64,000 bases of DNA, taken from NCBI RefSeq assembly GCF_000421605.1, contig NZ_ATXI01000004.1, positions 53,720 through 117,719 on the forward strand, written 5' to 3'. The translations under genes and the position numbers were made by a program. Under the pieces are notes generated by a model. The model ran no database searches. It worked only from the letters and a program-made list of their open reading frames with translations, and was not told where the DNA came from. Every line of letters starts with the position of its first letter. The stretch's first letter is position 1. Shown piece by piece: positions 43,572 to 52,969 of this stretch. This DNA is from Thermodesulfobacterium thermophilum DSM 1276 (lineage in GTDB: Bacteria; Desulfobacterota; Thermodesulfobacteria; Thermodesulfobacteriales; Thermodesulfobacteriaceae).

Positions 43572-44762
43572 CTACTTTTTAATTAATACCCCTTGATATT
43601 TAACCCTTAACTCCTTAGATTCTTTGACTCCTAAGGCTATTTTATAAAGAATGGTTAAAACAAAAAACCCTAAGGCCCAAATACCGATAGCAATACCTAT
43701 TTCAGGTAATGTAGGACGATAAGGAGTTATGGTTTCAAATGGAGTAGGAGTATATCCTCCGGTAATCAGACCAATACCTTTGTCTATCCAAGCTGCTATA
43801 AACACACTTAAACAAGCAACAGCTAATGTAGTTTCATTCTTTCTTGTAGCTGGAATCACTAAAAGGATTAATGCTATAAAGGCAAGAATATAAGAGGCCC
43901 ACATAAAAGGTACCCATTCGGCATGTCCATGTAATCCGGCAAATAAGTATTTAATAGGAGCTTGATGAGACTGGATACCACTGTAAAAAGCTGTAAAGAC
44001 TTCAAAGAAGAAGAAGAGTAAGTTTAAAACAAAAGCATAGGTTACTATCTTAGCCAAAGTCTGTATTGCCTTCTGCCCTGCGTCAAAATTAGCAACTCTT
44101 TTTAGCAACAAAGCTAAGATAATAATTAACGCTGGACCGGCAGAAAACGCAGAAGCTAAAAATCTTGGAGCCATGATAGCTGTTAACCAAAAGTGTCTTC
44201 CAGGTATACCCTGGTATATAAAAGCCGTTACGATATGGATACTTGGAGCCCAAAGAATAGCTAAGTAAATAAAAGGCTTTAACCAGGAAGGATATTTTGT
44301 TCCTTTATATTCAGCATGCAAAACCGTCCATCCACAGAGAAGGTTTAAAAGAAGATATCCAGAGAGAACACAAGCGTCAAAGAAGAATACCGAGTTAGGA
44401 GTAGGATATCTTAAAACATTTAAAACTCTATTTGGTTGACCAAGGTCTACAAAAATAAAAAGCATACACATCAAAACCGCTGAAATAGCCAAAAACTCTC
44501 CTAAAACTGTAATCTTCCCAAAATCTTTATAGTTATGCCAATAGTAGGGAAGAACTACCATAACAGCTGAAGCAGCTACACCAACTAAAAAAGTAAAGTT
44601 GGCAATATAAAATCCCCAGGAAACATCTCTGCTCATACCAGTGATACCTAAACCGATCTTCCACTGGAGTAGATAGCATAAAAACCCTATAAAAATAAGG
44701 GTGCCTAAAAAGGCAAGCCATAACCAATACTTTTTACTTCCTGTTAATGCCTTTTCTATCAT
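43572..44762 (-). CDS. dsrP: DsrP, NrfD-family integral membrane subunit
   Basis: The quinone-interacting membrane anchor of DsrMKJOP. The 396-aa sequence is almost all hydrophobic with about ten membrane spans, starting near GLGITGMSRDVSWGFYIANF, the NrfD/PsrC-type beginning. It lies directly after dsrO as in other sulfate reducers. It probably exchanges electrons between the quinone pool and the DsrO iron-sulfur protein. Confidence 0.96.
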   Translation of the reverse strand: MIEKALTGSKKYWLWLAFLGTLIFIGFLCYLLQWKIGLGITGMSRDVSWGFYIANFTFLVGVAASAVMVVLPYYWHNYKDFGKITVLGEFLAISAVLMCMLFIFVDLGQPNRVLNVLRYPTPNSVFFFDACVLSGYLLLNLLCGWTVLHAEYKGTKYPSWLKPFIYLAILWAPSIHIVTAFIYQGIPGRHFWLTAIMAPRFLASAFSAGPALIIILALLLKRVANFDAGQKAIQTLAKIVTYAFVLNLLFFFFEVFTAFYSGIQSHQAPIKYLFAGLHGHAEWVPFMWASYILAFIALILLVIPATRKNETTLAVACLSVFIAAWIDKGIGLITGGYTPTPFETITPYRPTLPEIGIAIGIWALGFFVLTILYKIALGVKESKELRVKYQGVLIKK

Positions 44763-44790
44763 ATTTCTACCCCTCTCTGTTTAAAATTTT

Positions 44791-45555
44791 CTATCCGATC
44801 AAATAAAAAACCGAAGGATAGGTAGTCAATTCTTCCTTTCTTCTAACAGCTAAACGTTCTTTTAATATCTTGTTAATCTCGTCGTTTGGATTTCTAAGGT
44901 CTCCAAAAACGATTGCCTTGGCAGGACAGGCTTCTACGCAAGCAGGTATTTTACCTTCAGCTATTCTTTCATAACAAAGAGTACATTTTTCTACTACACC
45001 TTTCATACGACTAGGATATTCAGGATTTACCTTAGCAATAAAAGGTCTTGGGTCTATCCAGTTAAACGACCTTGCCCCATAAGGACATGCTGCCATACAA
45101 AAACGACAACCTATACATCTGTGATAGTCCATCATTACAATACCGTCTTCTCTCTTAAAAGTTGCCTTGGTAGGACAAACCCTAACACATGGTGGATTAT
45201 CACAATGGTTACATAAAAGTAAGAAAGGTGTATCGTGCAGTTTTTCGTTTAAATAATGATTAGCTTCATGCTCAGGAAAAGCATGTTCAAACTTCTCTTC
45301 CCAGATCCACTTAATTTCTTTTTTCTTATCAGGGATGCTGGGAACATTATGTAAAGAATGACATACCTCTACACATTTCAAACCACAGGTAGCTCGGTTT
45401 TCCTTACATTTAACCACATCAATAGCTAAAGCCCATCTACTACCTTTCAAAGCCTCTTGAGGCTTTGTATAAACACCTCCGACAGCAGCTGAAGCTGCTG
45501 TACCTATTAAAGTTAAACCACCTAATTTTAAAAGGTCTCTTCTTTTTATTGCCAT
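44791..45555 (-). CDS. dsrO: DsrO, periplasmic Tat-exported iron-sulfur subunit
   Basis: The ATG at 45555 is chosen because it follows GGAGG and starts a twin-arginine signal (KRRDLLKLGG); an in-frame upstream start would lie inside dsrJ. The mature part has four cysteine groups (CKENRATCGLKC, CNHCDNPPCVRVCP, CIGCRFCMAACP and CTLCYERI with CVEACP) for several [4Fe-4S] clusters. It hands electrons between DsrJ and DsrP on the outer face. It overlaps dsrJ by 10 bp. Confidence 0.96.
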   Translation of the reverse strand: MAIKRRDLLKLGGLTLIGTAASAAVGGVYTKPQEALKGSRWALAIDVVKCKENRATCGLKCVEVCHSLHNVPSIPDKKKEIKWIWEEKFEHAFPEHEANHYLNEKLHDTPFLLLCNHCDNPPCVRVCPTKATFKREDGIVMMDYHRCIGCRFCMAACPYGARSFNWIDPRPFIAKVNPEYPSRMKGVVEKCTLCYERIAEGKIPACVEACPAKAIVFGDLRNPNDEINKILKERLAVRRKEELTTYPSVFYLIG

Positions 45556-45932
45556 TTTTCTGCCACCTCCGGTGCAATGTGACAACTCCAACAATCTTGG
45601 TGTGTTACTACAAAATTATGACAACTATCGCAAAACTTTTCTTTGTTATTATGGCATTTCATACAAGTTTTTTGTAAACTAATAAAATATTTTTCTCCAT
45701 CCTTAGCCACGTATACATGTTTATTTTCACGAATGGCCTGTTTCCTCCAATCATCTAAAAGTTTCATATGATAAGCTCTCATGTATTCCTTAGATTCAAT
45801 ACATTTAGCCTTGTCTTTAGGTAGCTCTGGTTTAGGAATAGCCTCTACCCTCCCCAAATTTAACCACATAGGTATCGTAAAAAATAAGATAAGAACCACT
45901 ATAAAAATTATCACCTTTCCAGCATTATACAT
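45546..45932 (-). CDS. dsrJ: DsrJ, triheme cytochrome c
   Basis: A membrane-anchored periplasmic cytochrome with one N-terminal helix and three heme sites: CMKCH (90-94), CDSCH (101-105) and CWSCH (114-118). Cys44 is a candidate for the unusual cysteine heme ligand known in DsrJ. GGAGG precedes the ATG. 128 aa is the usual size. Confidence 0.97.
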   Translation of the reverse strand: MYNAGKVIIFIVVLILFFTIPMWLNLGRVEAIPKPELPKDKAKCIESKEYMRAYHMKLLDDWRKQAIRENKHVYVAKDGEKYFISLQKTCMKCHNNKEKFCDSCHNFVVTHQDCWSCHIAPEVAEKWQ

Positions 45933-45954
45933 ACCATGGCCTCCTTAGGAAGAT

Positions 45955-47577
45955 TTAATCTACACCTTTTACAGGAGTTTTTAAAGGTCTTCTTCTCAAA
46001 TCTACATCCCTTGACCTCTCTCCTTCAAACACTAAAGCATTGGCAACCAACTCATGAAGGCCTCCTACCTCAACACCAGGAACCCAGTACTGGAAAAGGG
46101 TGGGTAAAGCAGCTCTATCTATAGCACAGATACAAGCAAGATGATTGACCCCATATTCTTTATGGACATATTCTACCGCATTAGCTCTTGGGAAGCCCCC
46201 TCTCATCCTGATTTCCATGTTTTCTCCGGCATTAAGTCCGGATCCACTTCCACAACAGAAGGTCTTTTCACGGATGGTATTTTCTGGCATTTCTACAAAA
46301 TTATTACATACATGTTTCAGAATAAATCTAGGTTCCTCAAAAATTCCCATTCCTCTTGAAGTGTTACAAGAGTCGTGGAAAGTAACTACTAAGTGGTCGT
46401 TTCTTGATGGATCTAATTTTAATTTTCCGTGAGCAATCAAGTCAGCGGTAAACTCAACTATGTGAATGATTTTGTTAGATTTAGCATGCTCAAAAACTGT
46501 GCCAGTAATAGGTGATTTAGGAACTTCTAAGAAGTCGATCGGACCGAAGAAAGTATTATGGTATTGATGCCAGACCCTCCACATGTGTCCACATTCTCCA
46601 CCCATTATCCACTTAACTTTAAGTCTTTTTGCTTCATCATATATTTTTGAATGAAGTCTTTTGGCCATTTCTAAAGAATTGAAAAAGCCGAAGTTTCCAC
46701 CTTCGGTAGCAAAAGGACTCATCGTAACGTCTAAGTCTAAATAATGGAAAAGAACAAGATAACCTAACATAGTATAGATACCTGGCTCAGCAAAATAGTC
46801 CCCTGATAGGGGAACAAACATAATTTCAGCGCCTTTTCTGTTTATATACTTATCTAAATCGATCTTAATTCCTGTAATCTCTTCAAACTCCCAAACTAAA
46901 AACTCCAAGTTTTCTTTAAAAGATTGAGGAGGTACACCTACATGGTTACCTATATAATAACTGTTATGAACAGGCTTAATTCCCCAGTCTGTGCCAATTC
47001 CAAGCTCAAGCAAAATCTCTCTCATCATCATGGTTATCTCTGCGGTATCAATCCCATAAGGGCAGAAAACCGAACATCTTCTACATTCTGTACACTGATA
47101 AAAATAATAAAACCATTCTTTTATTATATCTTCATCTAATTTTCTAGCTCCAGCTAACCTTCCAAATAACTTTCCAAAAGTACTAAACTCACCTTTTATA
47201 ACAGACCTTACCAGCTCAGCCCTTAAAACCGGCATGTTCTTAGGGTCACCTGTACCAAGGAAAAAGTGACATTTATCGGCACAAGCTCCACATCTTACGC
47301 ATATATCCATAAACAACTTAAAACCTCTGTTTATTCTAAGCCTCCTTTGAAGTTCCTCTTTAACCTTTTCTCGCCAATCATCAGGAAGAGGCCATTTCTC
47401 ATCATAAGGTTGCCATTTCCCCATGTGGGGAAGGTCTAATTCCTCTAAATATTTAGGCTCTACAATACTTAGATAATAACCCTTCTTTAATTCAGGTTTT
47501 ATCTCCATCCAATCTTTAGCTGGAGTACTGTGCAATTTTACATCAGATATCAATTCGTCAGGCTTGGGAAGGCTCAT
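45955..47577 (-). CDS. dsrK: DsrK, cytoplasmic HdrD-like iron-sulfur subunit
   Basis: It carries two ferredoxin-type [4Fe-4S] sets (C93-V-R-C-GAC-ADKC and C162-TEC-RRC-SVFC) and CCG-domain cysteines (FHDSCNTSRG, FCCGSGSGLN) that bind the special cluster of HdrD-like proteins. It is thought to reduce the DsrC trisulfide made by sulfite reductase. 540 aa. It sits between dsrM (16-bp gap) and dsrJ. Confidence 0.97.
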   Translation of the reverse strand: MSLPKPDELISDVKLHSTPAKDWMEIKPELKKGYYLSIVEPKYLEELDLPHMGKWQPYDEKWPLPDDWREKVKEELQRRLRINRGFKLFMDICVRCGACADKCHFFLGTGDPKNMPVLRAELVRSVIKGEFSTFGKLFGRLAGARKLDEDIIKEWFYYFYQCTECRRCSVFCPYGIDTAEITMMMREILLELGIGTDWGIKPVHNSYYIGNHVGVPPQSFKENLEFLVWEFEEITGIKIDLDKYINRKGAEIMFVPLSGDYFAEPGIYTMLGYLVLFHYLDLDVTMSPFATEGGNFGFFNSLEMAKRLHSKIYDEAKRLKVKWIMGGECGHMWRVWHQYHNTFFGPIDFLEVPKSPITGTVFEHAKSNKIIHIVEFTADLIAHGKLKLDPSRNDHLVVTFHDSCNTSRGMGIFEEPRFILKHVCNNFVEMPENTIREKTFCCGSGSGLNAGENMEIRMRGGFPRANAVEYVHKEYGVNHLACICAIDRAALPTLFQYWVPGVEVGGLHELVANALVFEGERSRDVDLRRRPLKTPVKGVD

Positions 47578-47593
47578 TCTTACCTCCTTTAAT

Positions 47594-48649
47594 TTATAAG
47601 TTTAAATTTTTATTAGGACCGTAAATGGTATACCATTCATGTTCTTCTTTTTCTGCTTCTTCATCTATAGGAATTCCGGCGTTTTCCATAGCTTCTCTAA
47701 ACCTTTCCTGCCATTCTGCATAGGTTAAATGTTTAACAGGATAATTCCAAGGATTAACATGCATATCAGCACGGTTGTTATTGGGCATATTACGTGTGGG
47801 GCTAAAGAACACCCCTACCATATGGGCAAGCTTACTAAATGGGAAGTACGCAGCTAAAACTGACACCAAGAAAAGATGCACATAAAAGATCGTTCCTATC
47901 TTTGCCTCAGGCACAACTGGTTTAAAAGTAGCCAACCCTAAGGTTAACTGTTTGATGGCATATACATCAACCTTTAAGTTATATCTCATCAAAACACCGG
48001 TTATTACTATACCTAAAATAAGAAATAAAGGAAAATAATCTGAGCCATGAGAAATATAAGAAACCTTCGCATCTACCAATCTTCTAAGAAGCAAAAAAGA
48101 AAGACCTGCGATAATTAAAATATCGGTAATATAAACTGGAGGAACACCAAAACTATGGATAAAGCTATCCATATAATCCAAAAATTGAATTACCGAAGGA
48201 ACAGGGTTTGTAAACAATCTGAGATGTCTTATAAGAATGATCAAAAAAGACCAATGGAAAAGAATAGCCCCTAACCACAACCACTTAGCAGAACCATAAA
48301 TAAGCTTTTTTCCCTGTAGGTCAGCCCTAAGATTTCTAAACAAACTTCTAAAGAACAATACCTCTAAAACCATTCTTAAAACTACCTCAAAGGTGTTAAA
48401 AGGAGATTCTAAGCGGCTATGCTTTATCCAGGGTAAACTCTTTTGTTGACCACAAGTAGTAGGAATTTTAAATGGCTGAGGAGACTTGGCCCAGTTTAAT
48501 ATCCTGTAAACGAGTCCTACGATGAAAATCAAAAAACATACATAAGGGATTACTGTAACAAACAATCCTTGCAAACCTAAAACCCCTACTCCAACCCAGG
48601 GGATAAGAAGCAAGACTAAAAAAATCAAAAAACTCCAGCCTACGTTCAT
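47594..48649 (-). CDS. dsrM: DsrM, membrane cytochrome b (NarI-like)
   Basis: A diheme b-type, quinone-interacting subunit. About six membrane helices with histidines (IRHLRLF, HSFGVPP, KLAHMVGVFF) and the C-terminal segment rich in MPNNNRADMHVNPWN are typical. It pairs with DsrK on the cytoplasmic side. It is second in the operon, 15 bp after the RsbRD_N-type gene. Confidence 0.96.
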   Translation of the reverse strand: MNVGWSFLIFLVLLLIPWVGVGVLGLQGLFVTVIPYVCFLIFIVGLVYRILNWAKSPQPFKIPTTCGQQKSLPWIKHSRLESPFNTFEVVLRMVLEVLFFRSLFRNLRADLQGKKLIYGSAKWLWLGAILFHWSFLIILIRHLRLFTNPVPSVIQFLDYMDSFIHSFGVPPVYITDILIIAGLSFLLLRRLVDAKVSYISHGSDYFPLFLILGIVITGVLMRYNLKVDVYAIKQLTLGLATFKPVVPEAKIGTIFYVHLFLVSVLAAYFPFSKLAHMVGVFFSPTRNMPNNNRADMHVNPWNYPVKHLTYAEWQERFREAMENAGIPIDEEAEKEEHEWYTIYGPNKNLNL

Positions 48650-48664
48650 ACCTCTCTCCCTCTC

Positions 48665-49222
48665 TTATTGGTTTATTTTGTCTTCTGCCTCAACTTGAGG
48701 CATTCCTTCCATAGGGTCGTAAACTAGCCCTGCCCTCTTTAACAATAAAAAATGATTCCTTTTCCATTCATCATATCTGATCTGATTTAACCTTTCTCTA
48801 TATTCATAAAAATAGTCAAATCCTTTAATAAGAAGAGCATTTATCTTATCTTCTAACCTTAAAAATTCTTCTATACCAAACCTTTTTAAAAATTCTTCTC
48901 CAATTTCTTCTCTTATAATCCCCTTGAGCTGAATAAATAAATTTAAAGCTTTTGAAGGAACTTGTTCTTGGACAGCCAGCAATTGAACGAGCCTTTTTAA
49001 ATAATAATTAGCTTCTTCCCAGTTAAACTCACCCAACACAAGCCTTACCAAGCCTTGAAAGGTTTCTTCTATCCTATGACCAAAAGGATTTTGAAAAGGA
49101 TCAACCTCTCTGTTAAAAAACTTCTGAGCCTCCTCTCCTAAAGAACTCAAAAAAACAGATTTCCACTTTTTAAAAACCTTCTCCTGGTTATCTTCTAAAA
49201 ACCTCGTTAGCTCTTCAGACAA
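48665..49222 (-). CDS. RsbRD N-terminal-domain-like protein leading the dsr operon
   Basis: An all-helical 185-aa protein (RFLEDNQEKVFKKWKSVFL start) resembling the RsbRD_N sensory fold that often precedes dsrM in sulfate reducers. No STAS or other output domain follows. The C-terminal part (residues ~150-185: FLLLKRAGLVYDPMEGMP) is polar. The start is TTG, with GAGGG 7 nt upstream. It may sense a small ligand and modulate Dsr activity or expression; function is not established. Confidence 0.8.
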   Translation of the reverse strand: MSEELTRFLEDNQEKVFKKWKSVFLSSLGEEAQKFFNREVDPFQNPFGHRIEETFQGLVRLVLGEFNWEEANYYLKRLVQLLAVQEQVPSKALNLFIQLKGIIREEIGEEFLKRFGIEEFLRLEDKINALLIKGFDYFYEYRERLNQIRYDEWKRNHFLLLKRAGLVYDPMEGMPQVEAEDKINQ

Positions 49223-49255
49223 TCTAAGGCCCTCTAAAAGGAATTTTAAACTAAA

Positions 49256-49283
49256 TTTATACCTTTATCTTAAGAAAAGTCAA
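49256..49283 (-). promoter_or_regulatory. Promoter of the dsrMKJOP operon
   Basis: On the minus strand TTGACT (49278-49283), 16 nt, TATAAA (49256-49261). The predicted leader to the TTG start is about 27 nt. Confidence 0.75.
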
Positions 49284-49432
49284 TCCTTGTTTTAAAAAGT
49301 AAAACTTCCTTTTAGCCTTCTTTTCCGGTTTAAAAAAGAATTTTTTTTATTTTTTTTAATTTTTTCAACTTTTTTATTTGAAACTATAGCTTAAAAACAT
49401 AAACTTAAATTTTTAAAACACCTTTTTATCTT

Positions 49433-50848
49433 TTAGATTTTTTTACAATTGACACCACTTTCTTCATAAAAGAAAACTAAAGGACCTTTTATTTCTTCTG
49501 TGACGATTTTTTGTTGGTCAGATATACCGATGATAACCCCTGGATAGACCTTTTCTAAAACTTTTACGGTTTTTTGTTTAAATAAACCAAGATTTTTTTT
49601 CAGTTCTTTTAACCTTTCTAATAGTTTTTTCAATTCTCTGTCGTAAAGCTCATACTGTTCAAAAAGTCTTTTGATTATTTTTTCTTTTTCAGGAGTAACC
49701 CTACCCTCCTTTATAAGCTTCTTCCCCATCTCAATTCCTGTTTGTAATTTATTTAAGGTTTCTTCATAAATAATACTTTTTTGGAGTACCTCAAAATACT
49801 CAGTGATCAAATCTGTCTTATATCCTGCATAAACCTTAGTAAGAGTCTGGCTTTCGTTGCCTAAAATTTTAACCTCTACGTTACCACCACACTTTATTTC
49901 TGTACCATAAATTAGACCTTTACCTATAGTAGCTAAACAATCTCCTGAAACTATAGCCTTAACAAAAATCATGTAATTTTTAATCAAAAGATCTCCGTCT
50001 ACTTCTAAACTTGCATGCTCAATCCCTTTAACCTCAGCTCTACCTTTTACCTTAACCTTAGTTTCTTCCCCTCTTAGGATCCCATCACACAGAAAATTCC
50101 CTTCTACCTCTATCAAAACTTTGTTTTCTGTCCCTCCGTAAAGTTCTAAGTCTCCCTTGACCCTAACCTTAAATCCAAACTTTATGTCTCCTTTAATAGT
50201 TAATTTTTTACCTACAAACATTATGTTACCTACAGAAAAATCTACATCACCTTCGATGGTATACTCTGGCAAAATTTCAAGTTTATTACCCTGTAAACCC
50301 ACCACTCCGCTTGTTTTAGCCTTAACCCATCCTTCTTCGTCTATAAAAAAATTTTTCCCTAAGATTATCTTTGCAGATTCCCTTACCTCAGGAGAAGGTA
50401 TAGGTTCCCCTAAAACATTCATACCTGGTATACCTGGAATAGGAGGAATCCATTTTGCTATAATTTCGTTTGGTTCAACACAAATAAGTCTTTTAGGTGC
50501 TTCTCTCAAATCTTGAGTATCTAATTCGAGTTTTTCGGTCTTAGGCTCTGACAATAAAGGGGCAAACTTTTCTAAAAATTCTAACTTTTCCGGAATAGGT
50601 GGTTTGGGAGGTGTTCCTTTTGCTACTATCAGTTTATTGTCTACAAGCTCTGGCTCCTCTAAAACTCCAAAAATGTTTGCTTTTTTCAATTCTTCTTTTA
50701 TTGTTTCCCAGTTTTTGATAAAATCTTTAAGAAGAACCCATTCTGAAGGTTTTACAGGCAAATATACTAACATTTCATCTTGACTTAGATATAAAAGAAA
50801 ATCTCCAAACCACAACCCCTCTTTTTTAAACTTTAACTTGTCTATCAT
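49433..50848 (-). CDS. FapA/DUF342 family protein, second copy
   Basis: A polymer-type beta-helix protein of the FapA (flagellar assembly protein A) domain family. The signature PPIPGIPGMNVLGEPIP is followed by a right-handed beta-helix region (FSVGNIMFVGKKLTIKGDIK, KVRVKGDLELYGGTENK, CDGILRGEETKVKVKG) and a coiled-coil C-terminus. It is a clear paralogue of the gene at 52970-54388; large parts are near-identical. In vibrios FapA affects flagellar placement; here the role is unknown. It overlaps tilS by 4 bp (ATGA). Confidence 0.88.
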   Translation of the reverse strand: MIDKLKFKKEGLWFGDFLLYLSQDEMLVYLPVKPSEWVLLKDFIKNWETIKEELKKANIFGVLEEPELVDNKLIVAKGTPPKPPIPEKLEFLEKFAPLLSEPKTEKLELDTQDLREAPKRLICVEPNEIIAKWIPPIPGIPGMNVLGEPIPSPEVRESAKIILGKNFFIDEEGWVKAKTSGVVGLQGNKLEILPEYTIEGDVDFSVGNIMFVGKKLTIKGDIKFGFKVRVKGDLELYGGTENKVLIEVEGNFLCDGILRGEETKVKVKGRAEVKGIEHASLEVDGDLLIKNYMIFVKAIVSGDCLATIGKGLIYGTEIKCGGNVEVKILGNESQTLTKVYAGYKTDLITEYFEVLQKSIIYEETLNKLQTGIEMGKKLIKEGRVTPEKEKIIKRLFEQYELYDRELKKLLERLKELKKNLGLFKQKTVKVLEKVYPGVIIGISDQQKIVTEEIKGPLVFFYEESGVNCKKI

Positions 50849-52212
50849 CTTAAAGAATAGACCTCCAACACCAATGCCTCTTGATTTTCTCTTATCTTAT
50901 ATTCTGGGTCAACATATATCTTCCATATAGCTACGATTTTTCCTTTATGTTCTATGATTAAAACCTGATCTCTAAGATGATGGGCTACACCCTTTTCTTG
51001 GAAAAACTTTTTTATCTTTTTATGTCCTAACCCAGGGATAAAAACTCTATCTCCAGGCTTTCTGTTCCTAACCTTAAAAGGAAAAGTAAGTTGCTCAGCT
51101 GAAAAACACATCATCAAAGGTGTTTCCTTTACTTCCTTTAAAGATTTCATCTTATAAACTTTTAAAATCTCTTGAGTTGGAAGTAAATATTCCCCTTCTG
51201 CCGTTACTTCTAGTTCAAAATAAGGGAGAGCAGGGCTTTTCTTAGAAAAAGCTAAATAACCTGGACCACGATAGGCTATATAGTCTCCAGGAAGGCTTAC
51301 AGGACCTTTTATATTCTGGGTAACCAAACGTTCTAAACTTTCAAGATGAGTAAAAGTAATCCTAAACAAAGGTAGACCTATCTCTTGAAAAACCAGAAAG
51401 TATATTCTTTTTCTTAAAGTAGGAGAAAGATTTTTAAGTTCATAAAATTTTAAACGCAGTGTGTTTCCCTCAAACACTTTTAATTTTTCATAATGCTCTT
51501 TAGCAAGATCTTCGATAAGCTCCTCTTCTTCTGCTATGATTAACGCAACTTTTTTAAGATTTTGTTTAATGTTTTTGTTAAAGGTTTGTTCTAAGTATGG
51601 AATTAAAAGATGTCTTACTCGGTTTCTTAAAAACCTTAAATCATCGTTGGTTGGGTCTTCAACCCATCTAAGTCCTCTCTCTTGAGCAAAGTTTTTTATT
51701 TCTTCTTTACTTACAAATAAAATAGGTCTTATGATAAGGTCCTCTCGTTTAATAGGTATTCCTGCAAGACCTCTTTTACCAGTACCTTTTATAATTTTTA
51801 AAAAAATTTCTTCTGCCAGGTCATCTAAATGATGAGCCAGGGCAACTTTTTGAAAATCATACTTTTTGGCTAAAAAATACCACAATCTGTATCTTAATTC
51901 TCTTCCTGCCATTTCTAAACTAAGTTTTTCGCGCTTGGCATAAAGAGGCACAGGAGAAGCTGTATAAAAAAAAGGAATTCCCTTTTGTTTGCAAAGTTGA
52001 TACACAAACATCGCATCTTGATAGGAATTCTTTCTTATTTTGTGGTCATAATGAGACACAAAAAGGGAAAGTTGGTACTCCTTTTTTAAGAGACAAAAAA
52101 CTTCTAAAAGGGCTACAGAATCAAGCCCACCAGAGATAGCAAGAAGCACCCGGTCTCCTTTTTGTAAAAGCTTAAACTTTTCGATAGCCTGTCTAATGGT
52201 GTTAATAAACAT
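50845..52212 (-). CDS. tilS: tRNA(Ile)-lysidine synthase
   Basis: It converts C34 of the minor tRNA-Ile (CAU) to lysidine so that it reads AUA. The PP-loop is LLAISGGLDSVALLE, and the family marks HHLDDLAEEIFLKI and EDPTNDDLRFLRNRVR follow; the C-terminal TilS domain contains NRKPGDRVFIP. The ATG at 52212 overlaps the end of the upstream gene by 11 bp and gives 455 aa. AUA codons are common in this AT-rich genome. Confidence 0.96.
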   Translation of the reverse strand: MFINTIRQAIEKFKLLQKGDRVLLAISGGLDSVALLEVFCLLKKEYQLSLFVSHYDHKIRKNSYQDAMFVYQLCKQKGIPFFYTASPVPLYAKREKLSLEMAGRELRYRLWYFLAKKYDFQKVALAHHLDDLAEEIFLKIIKGTGKRGLAGIPIKREDLIIRPILFVSKEEIKNFAQERGLRWVEDPTNDDLRFLRNRVRHLLIPYLEQTFNKNIKQNLKKVALIIAEEEELIEDLAKEHYEKLKVFEGNTLRLKFYELKNLSPTLRKRIYFLVFQEIGLPLFRITFTHLESLERLVTQNIKGPVSLPGDYIAYRGPGYLAFSKKSPALPYFELEVTAEGEYLLPTQEILKVYKMKSLKEVKETPLMMCFSAEQLTFPFKVRNRKPGDRVFIPGLGHKKIKKFFQEKGVAHHLRDQVLIIEHKGKIVAIWKIYVDPEYKIRENQEALVLEVYSLR

Positions 52213-52963
52213 GCCTAAGGATATCTTTAGTGTTTTCAGGATAAAGCTCGTAGGCCCTTTTAGCAAGTAATGAAAGTTGTTGATAAACCTTGCCCAAATC
52301 GGGAAGAGGTTTAAATTCTTTAAAAATTAAATCCGGGGGCGGAGGTGTCTCTATTTTTAAAGCCTCAGAAAGAGAAGACCAAACTTTTTCTTTGTCTTCT
52401 ATAGCACCAATTTCTAATCCTTCTCCAGAAAGTCTGTTAAAAAAACTTAAAATATAACTTAAATCAAATTTTTTATAAAAGTTTTTGGTTTCTTCTTCTA
52501 ACTCTTGATAAAACTTTTTAAGGTTCTCTAATCTAGATAAATATTCCTCTAAAATCCTACTAAACCTTTTATACACAGTAAAAAAAAGTTTTACGAACTT
52601 ACTTTTGGTAGTTAGAGCAAAGGAAGAAGTTACATTAGCAAAAAGCTTTTTTTTTAGAGTCTCTTCAGGCTGAGTAAATTCTTTAGAAAAAATTTCTTTA
52701 CTTAAAATACAAACTTCTCTTAAAGGAAAATCGGTAGCTTTTTCAAATGCAGAAATTAAATCCTCATCTTTATTTAGTAGAAAAAAAATCCGCCAACTGT
52801 TGTTAAACACTCTCTTATATAATTTTTTTAGTTGGTCGCATTCCTCTTTGAAAAGGTTCCATTTTTCTTCTAAATAGACTTTTTCTCTAAAATAGTTTTC
52901 AGCTATTTCTTTTTTGATTTCTATGCTTAAACTTTCTGAAAACTCATCCCAGTCTTTTATCAT
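52202..52963 (-). CDS. Unknown helical protein between fapA copies
   Basis: Not recognised. The 253-aa product is highly charged and helical, with a coiled-coil stretch in the middle (YLSRLENLKKFYQELEEETKNF), and lacks a signal peptide or membrane segment. It follows the first FapA copy by 6 bp and overlaps tilS, so it is part of the plsY-fapA-tilS-fapA operon. Confidence 0.75.
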   Translation of the reverse strand: MIKDWDEFSESLSIEIKKEIAENYFREKVYLEEKWNLFKEECDQLKKLYKRVFNNSWRIFFLLNKDEDLISAFEKATDFPLREVCILSKEIFSKEFTQPEETLKKKLFANVTSSFALTTKSKFVKLFFTVYKRFSRILEEYLSRLENLKKFYQELEEETKNFYKKFDLSYILSFFNRLSGEGLEIGAIEDKEKVWSSLSEALKIETPPPPDLIFKEFKPLPDLGKVYQQLSLLAKRAYELYPENTKDILRHVY

Positions 52964-52969
52964 TTTGCT

